Source: Fagopyrum homotropicum (taxonomy: Eukaryota; Streptophyta; Magnoliopsida; Caryophyllales; Polygonaceae). Taken from it: a stretch of 64,000 bases of DNA. Under the pieces are notes generated by a model, which ran no database searches, was not told the origin of the DNA, and worked only from the letters and a program-made list of their open reading frames with translations. Both the position numbers and the translations under genes were made by a program. Positions 23,429-35,412 of this stretch are shown here, piece by piece. How positions within the stretch are numbered: the stretch's first letter is position 1; every line of letters begins with the position of its first letter. The stretch is taken from contig BSWB01000001.1 in the NCBI GenBank assembly GCA_033239125.1, forward strand, positions 137,374,981 to 137,438,980. The letters are read 5' to 3'.

Positions 23429-25180
23429 TGATAGCATGAATTATAGTCTATATTTTGGGGTTTGTTTGGACGTTTTATCTTTCATAATCTGCATGTTTGT
23501 ATGTATATTATGTGATTATATTACCATTTCATCTACCTTTGCAAGAATCGAGGTCTACACCTAGTTTTGTTGTAATCGTAGGTAAAATGGCACGTTTTGC
23601 ATCGAAAAGGAGCAAAAGGAGCTATGGAGTCATTGGAGCTACATTGAGGAACATAAGGAACCATCCAGAAAGCATAGCCATGGATTTGAGATTCACTTTG
23701 GACCAGATTTGAGAGATTTCACATTCAGTTGTGACTCACCTCGGTTGACCACAGATTCACCTCGACCGAGGTGATCCAGAGAAGTCGACTCGACCGAGGC
23801 GGACACCTGGGACGCGGCGATAATATTTTATTCTTGGCTGAGATCTTTTATCTTCGGAAAGAGATCTTATATTTTTGGGCTTGGCTCCTGGAAGGAAGAA
23901 GATAATTCAGATCCTATATTTTACCTATATTTATGGGATAAGATCTTTCTAAGATATATTATCTTTGGAGGGTTATTTTCCTATAAAAAGGGTTGGATTT
24001 CCACAAATCCAACATCATGCTATACCATCGATCAGGGTTTATACACCACAGCAGCCATACTCCAGTTGGAGATTTGAAGAACCTTTTTGAAGGTTGAAGA
24101 AGGAATATTGTAGCTTTTATAGCTTTTGAAGGGTTTAGTAAGATTATCTTAGATTCTCTTCCTTGTTGTCTTGCTTTGTTGGATTTATATCCAGGAACGC
24201 TTTTGTTGTGATATTTGATTCAGTTATTGAAGTCTTTTCATTAAATTCTTCTTGTTCAAATATTCACCTTCTTCCCATATACTTGATTATTGCTTTCATG
24301 ATGATGAGTGGCTAATTTCCTTGTGTGATTCTAGGGTGATTGGCTGAAGGTTGTGGGAAAAACAATGATAGAATAATCTTAAATTCCAGTATGACCCTGA
24401 AAGTTCGAGTCTTTAACCTTAACCCTAAGCATCTCGTTCAGTCGATGAACATCTCGGCCGGGGTGGAATTTGGCTGACCGAGGTGACTTATCTGATCCGA
24501 AACTGAGAGTTAAGTGTTAGAGTTTGCCAAATCCTATTCTTATTACACCTTTCCTGGTTCAATGCAAGCTTAGGATGAGACTTACCCGGTAATTCCTTTG
24601 TTTGTGTACCAACGATCATAAGTGTAGGTAATAAAGGTTTATCCTTTATTGGGGTTTGAGTGTGCTTTCATCCCATCTTTGTGAGTTAGCCTGAGACTTA
24701 CCCGGTAAAGGTTGATTCTATTTCCTTAGATGGTGTGTTAGTTTGAGGTTATAGTTCTTTATTTTAATTCCTTGAGACTTACCCGGTAATAGGAGTTACG
24801 GTTTAGGATTAGTGAGTAGTGAGACTTACCCGGTGATCTATTCCACTTTAGTAATACCTTCCCTATGCGAAAACCTCAGCTTTGTCCACTTATCTTTAGA
24901 TCTTGAGTTGGAACCACAACTAGATGCTTTAATCCCTAGAATTGCATATTTCCTTTATTGACTTCTATATCATCTTTGATTGTTTTGATTACCTTTTGTG
25001 GTTAGTAATTACTAAAGCATACCGTAATTGGACTTTGTTTCACTAAGTCCCTGTGATCGACCCCTGGAATTCCTTGCTTTTTACTACGATTGACCTGTAC
25101 ACTGCGGGTTCGCATCCTTGTTTTAAGCTTACGTCTAGGGTTATAAATTTAAAGCTTGCACACACCGTTTGGAGCGAACA
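23429..25180 (+). repeat. 3' LTR of the Athila-like element
   Basis: Starts TGATAGC directly after the polypurine tract and ends GCGAACA, followed by the CTATC duplication. It differs from the 5' LTR by scattered substitutions and one 1-bp indel (near 24192). Confidence 0.97.
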
Positions 25181-25185
25181 CTATC

Positions 25186-25482
25186 CAAGTTCTAGTAAGA
25201 TGTATTAGGATATGAGACGCTCTTTCTGGTGGGGAGGATTGAAGCCAGATGTGGCTAGATATGTAGCTTAGTGTGCAAACTGTCAATAAGTCAAGATTGA
25301 GCATCGCAGATCAGGAGGAGAGTTGCACCCACTTCCAGTGCCGCAGTGGAAGTGGAAGGACATCACCATGGATGTTGTCACCGGCTTGAGGCCGAGTCGG
25401 AGCTTTGATGCGATTTGGGTGTTAATGGACCGACTAACGAAGACTGCACGTTTCTTTTTGTTAAGGAAACATGGCCGATAAG
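25186..25482 (+). pseudogene. Gypsy G1 integrase, second part
   Basis: Continues the integrase cut at 13443: SSKMY, FWWGGLKPDVARYVA, CANCQ and PQWKWKDITMDVVTGLRPSR then LMDRLTKTARFFLLRK. This covers the zinc finger end and the start of the DDE core. Stops occur near 25210 and 25270. A MITE starts at 25483; only a few bases of element G1 follow it before the opposite-strand gypsy LTR. Confidence 0.9.
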
Positions 25483-26079
25483 TAGACCTGTACAAATCCG
25501 GGCTCGGGCCGGGCCATACCTAAAAACTCTACCCATGAGGTGTGGGCCGGGCTGGCCCGGCCCGGCTTGTCCGGGCCACAAACGCTACTCATGTCCACCC
25601 ATGTAAAAAGTGGGCGGGCCAACGGGCCGGCCCGGATGACCCTTATGTACTTGCTTGAGCGTTTTTTTCCGAAATTTATCGTTTAAAACAAGTATTATAA
25701 TGAATTTAATACACAATTTCAATCCAATTATACTTGCATAGTGCACTACCAACAAATTCAATAACAATCAACACACAAAAATAAACAAGCCCAAATACCT
25801 AAAAAAACAATAAGTATCATTATAGTCATGTTAGTCCTAAAATGTTGTGCTACAAACGAATGTAACTCGTCAAAATACTTCAAATAAATTAAATGAACAA
25901 TCAGAATATGTAACACTCAAAGCAATATAAATTATATACATGTATATATAAAAAATATAATATGTATAAACTTGTATACGGGCCAGGCCCGAACGGACCA
26001 AACTTGTTGTTCATACCCATATTTTTTCCATGGGCGGGCGGGCGGGCTGGACGGGCCAGCCCGGTTTTGTACAGGTCTA
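25483..26079. mobile_element. hAT-like MITE with GGGCC-rich ends
   Basis: The ends are TAGACCTGTACAAATCCGGG and, from the right, TAGACCTGTACAAAACCGGG. The flanks CCGATAAG (25475-25482) and CCAGTAAG (26080-26087) match at 6 of 8. Subterminal regions are GGGCCGGGC-rich; the core is AT-rich with no coding signal. Confidence 0.85.
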
Positions 26080-26092
26080 CCAGTAAGTAGGC

Positions 26093-27118
26093 TATCACAA
26101 GTCTATCCGAATCACTTATCCTCATCCATAACAATCAGCAATATATCCTTATCACAAGTTCCAAAAACTGCACTAAGACAGTTTTCCTATACTTAACTTA
26201 TCTCATCAACGTTCTCAAAACAGCGTAAATCATTCATTCCTCAAAATAAGACTTCTTCATCACTAACTAGCATTCACTCTAGTTCTGCTAGGTTCCAACC
26301 CAACATGCTGATAACCATAAGCAACCTAAGACAACAAGAAAGGATCAACATACCAACACTTGGTACTTTTTATGAGGATGACGCGACAACGGAAACAAGA
26401 AGGTGTGATCGCAGGAAAAAGGGTTGGCGCGACCGCGGCGACAAGTGCTAGGGCGACCGTGGCAAGGTCGAGGCACGACCGCGGCAACAGGTTCAGTCGC
26501 GATCTCCTTCGGTCATCGATGTTGTTCTTCGATCTAAAACTACTGAGGCAATCTCTTGATTCCTTGTTGTTGTTGAAGATCACTAATAATCACAAGGATC
26601 AAGCATACGCATAGAAGGTACGAGAAAGGGAAAGTGAAACCGGACTTTACCTCTTCTACACGTTCAACCGAAAGAACTTGTGATTGCATTTCTCTACGTG
26701 CCAGAAGCGAAGACGAGAGTCCTTTTCTACGATTCCTTGATCAACCCAGATCAAAGGTTAAGGTCTGTTAGAATTGACAAGATGAAGAAAGCAAAGAGAA
26801 GAGATGAAGGAAGAGAAAGGAAGCAACTTACGTGAGAGGAACAAAATATAAACAAATAGGGTTCTAGAGAAGGGGTAGACCGTAGGAAAAGAAAGGAACT
26901 GAAAAGATCGGGATAAAAGTCGAAAAAGGAAAAGAAACCATGGCGGTTACAAAGATAAGGTGATGTTTGTTATCTTACCATGACAGTGGCAAAGATTTGG
27001 CCGTGACCGCGGCAACGTGCTTGCGGGGCTTACTTGCGGGTAGGCTAACATACGTAACCGCGGGGCACGGTCGTGGTGACTCACGAGAAAACACTAGAAC
27101 AACATTCCGGTTGTTACA
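26093..27118 (-). repeat. 3' LTR of minus-strand gypsy element G2
   Basis: On the minus strand it begins TGTAACAACCGGAATG at 27118, directly after a polypurine tract (AGGGGGAACTGA). It carries at least six GACCGCGGCAAC-type motifs at 26425-26490 and 26985-27080. The end near 26093 is approximate; it meets the integrase remnant of G1 there. Confidence 0.65.
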
Positions 27119-27429
27119 TCAGTTCCCCCTAAAAACAAGTGTCGCCTTGAAACTTAAATAAGCGCAGGTCCATTCAGTTTTAAAAACCGAAGTATATGAT
27201 CATACCACGAGAAGGTGTTACCCCTTGTAACACTAATCAAATGTTCCGTATCATCTAACACATCAAGATCCATCGAGACAATAACATCACATCCACGCAT
27301 GGAAAACACATAATCAACAAATAAGATCACGCAAGAAAATAACCGAGAACTAACATGTCGGCCCTACAACTACAGTTAGCTATGTAAAGAACTCCGGATA
27401 GTTACTCCTGATACTATCCTCCGTCTCCC

Positions 27430-28513
27430 ATGTAGCCTCATCGGTTCCTCGTCTAGACCACTAGATCTGCATCATTGGCATGTCCTTAGACCGTAAGCGT
27501 CTAGTACTCCTCTCTAGGAAAGCTACCGGATGCTCTGCAAAGGTATGATTTGGCTCAACCACTAATCCTCATGACTGATCACGTGTCTTGGGTCTGGCAT
27601 ATACTCCCACAGAGAGATATGTGGAAGACTGGGTGGACACCTTCCAGTCTCGGTGGTAGCACTAGTTTGTATGCGACCTCTTTAACTCGCTCCAAGATCT
27701 CAAAAAGTCCGGCATATCGGGGACTCAACTTCCCCTTAATACCGAAACGCCGGGCGTCTCGCGTCAGTGATACCCTCAACCAGGCCTAAGCGCCTACTTT
27801 AAACTCTGGAGGTCAACACATGTTGTCGGCGGAAGACTTTTGATGACTCTGCGCTGCCAACATACGCTCTCTGATTAGAGCTACTCGGGTGATGTTGTCC
27901 TATATCTGCTCAGGAGCTACTCCACCTACACTACTTGGCTCGTCTCAACATAGAGGTGTACGACATCTCCGCCCATACAACATCTCATAAGGAGCCATCT
28001 TAATCGATGCATGTGAGCAATTATTATACAAAAACTCAACGAAGGGGAGATGATTTGGTCATACCTGTCCTCAATCCAACACACAAGCTTTCAGCATGTC
28101 CTCTAAGGTTTGGATGGTCCGCTCAAACTGACCGTCTATCTGAGGATGATATGCTCTCGTAAAATGGTGACTCGTCCCCAAGGCTACATGCACCTGCTGC
28201 TAGAACCTTGAGATAAACCGTCCATCTCTGTCAGAGACGATGGTTCTCGGTACCCCATGGAGTCTCACGATCTGTCTAGTGAACTCCTCATCTAACCAAC
28301 TCAACAACCACATTTTTTTAATAGGAATAAAATGGCGGTCTTCGTCAATCGGTCTACTACCACCCATATAGAATCAAAACTCCGACTCGGTCTCAAACTG
28401 ATGACAAAATCCATGGAGATGTCCTCCCACTTCCACTGTTGCACTAGCAGTAGGTCAAGCTCTCCTCTTGAACTACGATGAAAAAATCCATGGAGATGTC
28501 CTCCCACTTCCAC
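27430..28513 (-). pseudogene. Gypsy G2 integrase remnant
   Basis: On the minus strand 28440-28310 gives KWEDISMDFVISLRPSRSFD and VVDRLTKTAILFLLKK, the start of the DDE core. The segment 27779-27579 gives GKLSPRYAGLFEILERVKEV and LPPRLEGVHPVFHISL, the integrase C-terminal region. The middle is degenerate. An 80-bp tandem duplication affects 28404-28520. Confidence 0.85.
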
Positions 28514-30110
28514 TGTAGTGGTTATTCAACTCTCACTGAGTGAATATATGCTTCAAACTCTTATGGTTTGTGAAGATTTGACACGTCGCCCCATAGAGAT
28601 AGTGGTGCCAAATCTTAAGGGCATGTATGAATGCAGCTAACTCGAGATCGTGAGTCGGGTAATTCTCCTCATATGTCTTCAGTTGTCTAGACGCGTATGC
28701 AATGACCCTACCTCACTGCATCAAAATACATCACAAGCGTACCTTGGATGCATCACTGTATACGACAAAATCCTCAATGTCATCTGGTTGTGCTAAAATA
28801 GGAGCGGAAGTCAATCTCCTCTTCATCTCCTCGATACTTTGTTGGCACGGCTCGGTGTACACAAATTGTATTCCTCAATAGGCAAGTAAGTAGTCGGGAG
28901 ATCATTGAAAACCCTTCCACAAATCGACGGTAATAACACATTAAACCTAGAAAGTTGCGTACCTCCTTAACATTCCTCGGGGTAGCCATGAAGATACCGA
29001 CTCGATCTTCGTTGGATCAATCTTGATCCTCTCAGCAGTAACTATGTGACCTAGAAAAGCCATATCAGGCATCCAAAACTCACACTTAGAGAGCTTAGCG
29101 TACAACTCCCTATCCTGTAGTACCCGTAATACCGTTCTCAAGTGTCCTGCGTGCTCTTCTCGGATCCTAGAGTACAACAGGATGTCATATATAAAAACCG
29201 CCACAAAATGATATAGGAAGTCGATGAAGATGACGTTCATCAACTCCATGAACACGGCGGGTGCATTCGTCAACCACGGCATCACTACAAATTTGTAGTG
29301 GTCATACCTAGCCCGAATTGTTGTCTTCGGCACGTCCTTCTCTCTCACGCTCAGCTGGTGATATCCTGACCTCATATCGATTCTAGAGACCAATGTAGCT
29401 CCATACAGCTGGTCTAGTAAGTCATCAATGCGGGGCAACGGGTACTTGTTCTTGATGGTCACATTATTCAACTCTCAGTAGTCGATGCACAGCCTCATCG
29501 ATCCGTCTTTCTTCCACACAAAAAGTAATGGTGTGCCTCACGGAAAAAACACTACGGCGGATGAATCCCTTCTTATCCAACTCCTCTAACTACTTCTTCA
29601 ATTCCAACAACTCGATAGCCATCATCTCATAGGGTACCTTTGAGATCGGTCTCGTATGAGCCTCTAACTCGATGCTGAAGTGAATGCTCCTATGTGGCGG
29701 AAAACCTGGTGGCTTACTGAATACGTCCATGAACTCGCTCACTTCTAGAATCTCCTCTAATTCCAAACCCTTACTCTCCTTCATGGCGTAACACCAAAAG
29801 GCCTCAAAACCCTTCCCAATCAATCTCGCTGCTCTGACTGCACTGATGAATGCACCGGACATTCCGAGATCCTAACCTCGGAATATCTCCACCTGACTTG
29901 CCCCGGTAGTAACCGTCACGGTCCTCCTACCAATATCTAGGATTGCACCATGTCTATCCATCCAATCCATCCCTAAATTGACTTCCAAGCAGTCCACTAA
30001 CCAATCACAATTTCCCAAACATGAATTTCCCAGGTACCTCTAACCTTACCCCCATCGGGTAACTCTATAGTGAAAAGGCGCTTCTTCTATTGTATCTAAG
30101 GACAACCTCT
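28514..30110 (-). pseudogene. Gypsy G2 protease, RT and RNase H remnant
   Basis: The reverse transcriptase reads VTIKNKYPLPRIDDLLDQLY, SRIDMRSGYHQLSVRE and a YDD-region variant VFIYDILLYS (29471-28950). The protease-RT link at 29862-29590 reads EVSEFMDVFSKPPGFPPHRS. RNase H traces lie at 28520-28780. Stops and substitutions make it inactive. Confidence 0.88.
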
Positions 30111-30292
30111 CTACACATGCATCCGAATTGGAAGTATGTGTGGCGCCCATATAAAATAACACTCTACAAGTGAACCTTTAATATGAATGGTACATATGGT
30201 CGCTGGTGAGGTTGGATCATCAGCGTTCCTCAACTCAAACATTCGTGCTTGAGCCCCTCTTGTATCCGTTGTGCTACCACCACATCCCCTTC
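30111..30292 (-). pseudogene. Gypsy G2 gag 3' end
   Basis: Matches the G1 sequence around 11230-11330 in opposite orientation and ends abruptly at the CCTTC target site (30288-30292) of the composite insertion. It resumes at 34857. Confidence 0.7.
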
Positions 30293-32177
30293 TGTAAAAG
30301 CCTAGTTGTTGAGTTGCTTAGAGAGTGTGCAGTGGGCCAGGATTATGCCTGAGCTGCCCCTGCGTGACCCAGAGGGTGCCCTTGCGCCTAGCCTGGACCG
30401 CCCCTACGGCTCACAAGGTCCGCCCCTGCGGCTCTGTGTGTTGTAGCCATCTTCTTTGACCCTTTGACCCGTGCTTTACCATTTTACCTCCTATTTATAC
30501 TTATTCTTCTCCTCTTTGATGAGGGTTACCATTCTCAAACTTCTCTCTCTCTCCATACGCACATCTTCTTCTCTCTTCTCCTTGGATCACTTTGCTTGAT
30601 CTTCTTTGAGTTTGTGTGTGAGATTGTGAGTTTTGCTTGGCTTTGATGATGCTAATGGTTGTTGAGCCTTGTGAGCCAGCTTGAGGATGTTTGGTGAGGT
30701 TGTGAGATTTTGGATCTTCAGCTTGGTAAGCTTTCATGGCTTCCATCTCCTTCTTCTTCTTCTATGCATCTTCTTGTCTCTTTTTTCTTCCTTTCCTTAG
30801 TCTAGCATAGACTCCTTAGGACTGGATCTTGTTTTAGCTAAGTTTGGCTTATGTTGATGTATATATGTGTATGTTCTGTATATATGTTGTTGTTGGAGTG
30901 AAGAAGAGAAGAGAATTGAAGGAAGAAGTGAAGAAAGAGCTGAGGTGGTGTCTTCTGCACACCAGCCACCCCTGCGCCACCTTACAGCCGCCCCTGTGCC
31001 GGCCAGTGCACCGCCCCTGCGCCGGCCAGTGCACTGCCCCTGCACCACCAGTAAGCCGCCCCTGCGCCCACCTGCACCAGCTTGGTGTTTCCCTTGGTTC
31101 TGCAAGTGTGTGTTGCTTTTAGGCCTTCCTTAGGGTGCCTTTGTTCCTTCCTTTCCTAGTGTGAGTGCTTAGGATCATGCTAGATGTGTGAGGTTGAGTT
31201 TTGATGAGGTTATGATCGTTTTATGCCTTATATGGCTTTTGAGGTTCTTTAGGTTGTGAGTGAGGTTGAGGTTGATCCTTTGGATCCCTTTGGTTCTAGG
31301 TGTGACCTTTGTGTTGTTAGGAGTTTGATATATCTCCTTATGCTTTGTTTTTAGGTTGTGTTGTCCCTACAGTGTAGAGGTGATCGTGGTTGAGTTGTGA
31401 TCGAGGTTGAAGTAAGTCCGTAGGACTTACTTAGCTGTCATCCTTATATTGGGTGTTTGCATGAGTGGTGTTTGCTTGGTATGTTTGTTATGATAGCATG
31501 TGATGTCGTATATACCGACCTATGTTTTATTGATTGCCCCGTATGCGTGGTTGTGATAACCTTTCCCTTTCATCCCGCCATGGAGTGTGGGAGGTTCTCT
31601 TGGGTCTGGCCAGACCGGTTTACAGGAAGGGCGCAATCCACTCCCACAGGGTACACGGATTGTGTGACCGATACTAGTACGGCTGGCTAGCAGGCTCAGA
31701 GGCGAGGATATATCGGTCCTCGTGTCACATAGTTTCATATATATTATATACATACGTTTGGAGTGAATGACCATTATATTGAGATGTTTAAATGGGTAAA
31801 TAAGTGGAAGCATGTTGATGTGTTTATCTTCCCTTACTTGTGATTGTGCTTATGCATTACTCTATATATGTGTTTGGATAGCTAATGGTTTATTGCCATG
31901 TTGTAGATGCCCCACAGGATAGGCATGTTGCTAGGTGATCTAGCAGAGTGGCAGGCCGAGGACGTCTCGTACATAGGTAGTGTGGGCTTTTGGGTTTGTT
32001 ATCTTTCCCTCCTGCGTGAGGATGGTCTTTTGTTACCTCTTGTGTAAGGGTTCTATGTTTCATACTCGGATATGTTGTCTTACCTTTTTGGGTTGTGATA
32101 ACACGATTTATGACTTAGGTTTAGGCACTCATTTAGATAGTTTTTCCGCTCATTCATGCATGGTTTGCACTAGTTCG
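30293..32177 (+). repeat. LTR-type sequence of a further gypsy element (insertion G3)
   Basis: Begins TGTAAAAGCCTAG after CCTTC. It has a TATA-like CTATTTATACTT near 30480 and a 3' part (31890-31990) homologous to the G1 LTR. It carries CGCCCCTGCG-type repeats at 30345-30435 and 30960-31070. It is interrupted at 32177 by an Athila-type LTR, so its own right part is lost. Confidence 0.6.
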
Positions 32178-33934
32178 TGACGATTTGCACTCAATTTATG
32201 TATTTTGTCGAGATAGACGTCTACACGGACTTTTGCATGCTTTTTAGGTATTTTAGGAGTTTTAGGAGCTTAATCGATACATTTGAGGATCGTTCCTCGA
32301 GATGACACACCTTCGGACTCATTGGGATGCAAGCTAGGGGCTAAGGAGGACACATGGGACCTTGTTGGTGCATGCCATGCACCAAATTGAGGCTTGATGA
32401 TCCAAAACAAGTTGAGGCACCAAAACCACGGCCACTGGGACGTCCACGGGCGTGGTTTTGGCCGTGGTTTTCCCCAGACAGTTGTGACAGCTGTCCCACG
32501 ATCTTCATGGCCGACTCTTGCAAATTTGGAGGATAAAAGGTGGTCCTGCAAGGCTGTTAAAAACAGACCCCTCACTCCCATTCTCTCCCACACTCTCAAC
32601 AACAAAGATTCTCTCATTTTGAAAGATTGGATTGGAGCTTCCATTGGAGAAGAAGGAAGGCTTCCATTGGAGAAAAAAAGAAGCACACTAGTTCATAGTT
32701 CCATAGTCTTTTTGAGTGATTTTGAGTGAAACGTTTTGCAAGGTTTTGTAAGAATCAATTGAACCTTCTTTTGAAGGGTTGTAAGTCCTTCTTGAACCTT
32801 GATTTAGCTTGTTTTACTTGTTTCATTTGCTTAATTCATCTTTCATTTCATCTTCTTACCATGGATTCTATGATTTTATGCTTGTTGAGTTTGATTGTTA
32901 AGATGCATGTTGTAGGCTAAATAGATGCGATTCTAGGGTAAGGAAAAGATGGTTATGGCTTGGAATATGATAGAATGGACTTAGATGTACCTTTGGATGA
33001 ATTGTTTGCTCGAACGTAGCCTCTGTTGTAAACCACGGTTTGTTCTATACATTCCACGGCCGTGGTTCTTGATGAACAACCCGTGATTTTGACTGACTTG
33101 CTTGTTTTGATGAATCTAAGTGCTAGGATGTTAGATTGTTGAAATCCTAGTGTTTGTTGAGCTAAACCTATCCTAGGGTGACCTAGTGTTAGCAACTAAG
33201 TGTTAGAAGAGACCTACCCGGTAATTCTTACTCTTAGATACCGAAGATGACGAACTCTAGGTAGTAGTGAGCCTCACAAGCCGCTATTGGACTGAGTGTG
33301 CTAGGATAGGTGTTTAGGACTTGCCTTCCCGAGACTTACCCGGTAAGGAGAGGTTAGATCCCTAGAATACCATCCGGTTTGTGTAGAATTCCTATCCTTA
33401 GGCTCTTTGAGACTTACCCGGTGATGAGACCTTAGGAATGGACTAGTGGACCATGAGACCTACCCGGTGATTGATCCCAATCTAGAAACACTCACTCCCA
33501 ACATACTATAGTTGATCCGAGGAATGATTAGATAGCTTGAGTCCTATGCCATAACAGGAATTTCCAACCCCTAGAATCTGCTTTTCTCTCTTTGATCTCA
33601 TATCTCGTGTTTGTCTTGCTTGTTTGTGTTGACTTGATAGATTGTTAGTTTGTTTTGCATTCTTATATCGTTGTGATTCTTGATTGATCACCACACAAAA
33701 CCAAACCCAAAAATATTGAGATTTTCATTTATTTGTTTCTTTCTCTTTTCTTAGCTTAGATCAGCACTATCCTTAGTCACTAATCGATTCAATCTCACCT
33801 CAGTCTTTGTGTTCGACCTCGGAATACTATCCCTACTACAAAACGTCCCGTACACTGCGGGTTCGCTAGGAGTTAGGAAAAATATAACAAGTATAAATTT
33901 AAGACTTTTGCGTGCATCAATTCCTACCGTAACA
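32178..33934 (+). repeat. LTR of a second Athila-type element
   Basis: Begins TGACGATTTGCAC and ends CCTACCGTAACA, 1757 bp, nearly the length of the Athila-like LTR at 13444. It shares four GAGACYTACCCGGTRA copies (near 33210, 33340, 33408, 33452) but differs in overall sequence. CCACGGCCGTGG-type motifs occur at 32424-32475 and 33035-33070. Confidence 0.8.
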
Positions 33935-33940
33935 AGTTTT

Positions 33941-33958
33941 TGACGCCGTTGCCGAGGA
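33941..33958 (+). promoter_or_regulatory. Primer-binding site of the second Athila-type element
   Basis: TGACGCCGTTGCCGAGGA resembles the tRNA-Asp complement with two changes and sits six bases after the LTR. Confidence 0.8.
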
Positions 33959-34075
33959 CTAGGTTAAGATTGACTCATTGTTTGTGATTGTTTATAGTGT
34001 AGGTCTTTCTTGTTGCTTTTGATCTCGTTTGGTTTGTGTCTTTGCTTTTCAGGACATCTCTCACTCTTTAGGTGC

Positions 34076-34858
34076 ATGCGAAGATCTCGTGGCAAGGATT
34101 TAGCTCCATTTGATCCCTAACCGGAGAAAACCCTTAGATCTAGATCCAAGAGCATTACAAAGGGAAAAGAGATGGCCGGGAGAGATCTCCAAGCTGAGTT
34201 GGATGAAGCTTTAGAGCAAATTAGGCTAAGGGATGAAGCCTTGGAGAATGAAAGGAGACTTGCCAATGAGAGGCAAGAAGCAACTAGGAGGGAGATTGAA
34301 GAGATTAGGCAAGCTCTTGTGCAAAGAGAGCTTAATCGTCAACAACCTCCACCACCACCGCAACCGGCGGCGGTTAATATTCGGGTTGTGCCCATTGCTA
34401 TTGAAGAGCCACAAACGTTAGGGCAACGTATGGATCCGGCACAAAGAGCACACCGTCCGGGTGTGAACTTAGGAGATCCCGCAGCCCATGATTACGAGCT
34501 CCGCCCTCAAGTTCTACAAATGATCCGGCATAATCAATTTGGAGGGATGGAAGGAGAGTCTCCTCATCAACACTTGATGAACTATGAGATCTTGATGGAG
34601 ACTCTAAGAACGCCTAGATTAGAGAGCAACAACCATAAGCTTAGGGCTTTCTCCTTCTCACTTAAGGATAAAGCCTTGGGTTGGTATCAATCTATTCCAC
34701 AAGGGCGAGTGAGTACTTGGGAGGAGATGACAGCCGAGTTTTTGACAAAGTTCTTCCCACCTTCTAAGACTACTGAGTTAAGAGGGAAGATCAATGCCTT
34801 TGTGATGAAGGATAGAGAGAGCTTATTCAAGTCTTGGGAGAGGTTCAAGGACCTTCTG
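34076..34858 (+). pseudogene. Truncated gag of the second Athila-type element
   Basis: Starts MRRSRGKDLAPFDP, followed by an in-frame TAA where the relative at 15324 has Glu. It then runs open from MAGRDLQAELDEALEQIRLR through QTLGQRMDPAQRAHRPGVNL and SWERFKDLL. The gag ends abruptly at the CCTTCTG repeat; everything 3' of it is missing. Confidence 0.9.
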
Positions 34859-35412
34859 TAGGAGAAGGCCCCTGTTGTGATGGTGATCTACCTGGATGGC
34901 AGAAAATAGCTTCGTGCCCTGTCTTGCCGTAAGTGAAACAAGTCACAAGCAGCCTCTTAACTCTGACCGGACATGCCCCCGATCTCCACAATTTTAAAAC
35001 TGTCTGACGCCATCGGGAAGCGGAGTTGCAGACGGATAACTCGGCCGTCCATGTGACTGACCTTGTCCGCAGCCTCCAGTACCAGCACTAGCCTGCCCGG
35101 TCCTTTGTCTCTTCTCTAGCCTCCGGATTGAGAAACCCTCCTCGGACCCGGTCAGTCTCTCTCATACGTTGAAGCTCGGTCCTAATAGTCCACCAGAGAA
35201 TCGTAGCTAAAACCCGCGAGATAAGAACGGATACTATCCCTCAGCCTCCGGGAAAACAAGTACACATGTTGGTCCGCCAGAGCTGCAGTGGAACCAAGTA
35301 GTGGTAGCTCCTCCTGGAAATTCCTAATCGCCTCCAAAATTAGGAATGTCCTCAAATCCTACCTCAAGAAAGTCTTATAGTCTCTTCCTCCTCAGCACGA
35401 CAAAGCAGAAAC
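34857..35412 (-). pseudogene. Gypsy G2 gag, middle part with zinc knuckle relic
   Basis: Matches G1 positions about 10530-11070 in opposite orientation. A damaged zinc knuckle reads NCGDRGHVRSELRGC near 34990. The sequence ends at the solo LTR at 35413. Confidence 0.8.

Larger units (their letters stand above)
13444..25180 (+). mobile_element. Complete Athila-like LTR retrotransposon, 11.7 kb, lacking integrase
   Basis: Two LTRs of about 1.75 kb flank an internal region with a tRNA-Asp-type primer-binding site, gag, protease, reverse transcriptase, RNase H, an ATHILA ORF-1-like frame and polypurine tracts. An exact 5-bp target duplication CTATC lies at 13439-13443 and 25181-25185. The LTRs start TGATAGC and end GCGAACA. 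By eye they differ at roughly 15-20 positions, about 1 percent, so insertion is fairly recent. No integrase zinc finger or DDE core is found between RNase H and the ORF-1-like frame. The insertion lies inside the integrase of gypsy element G1. Confidence 0.95.
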
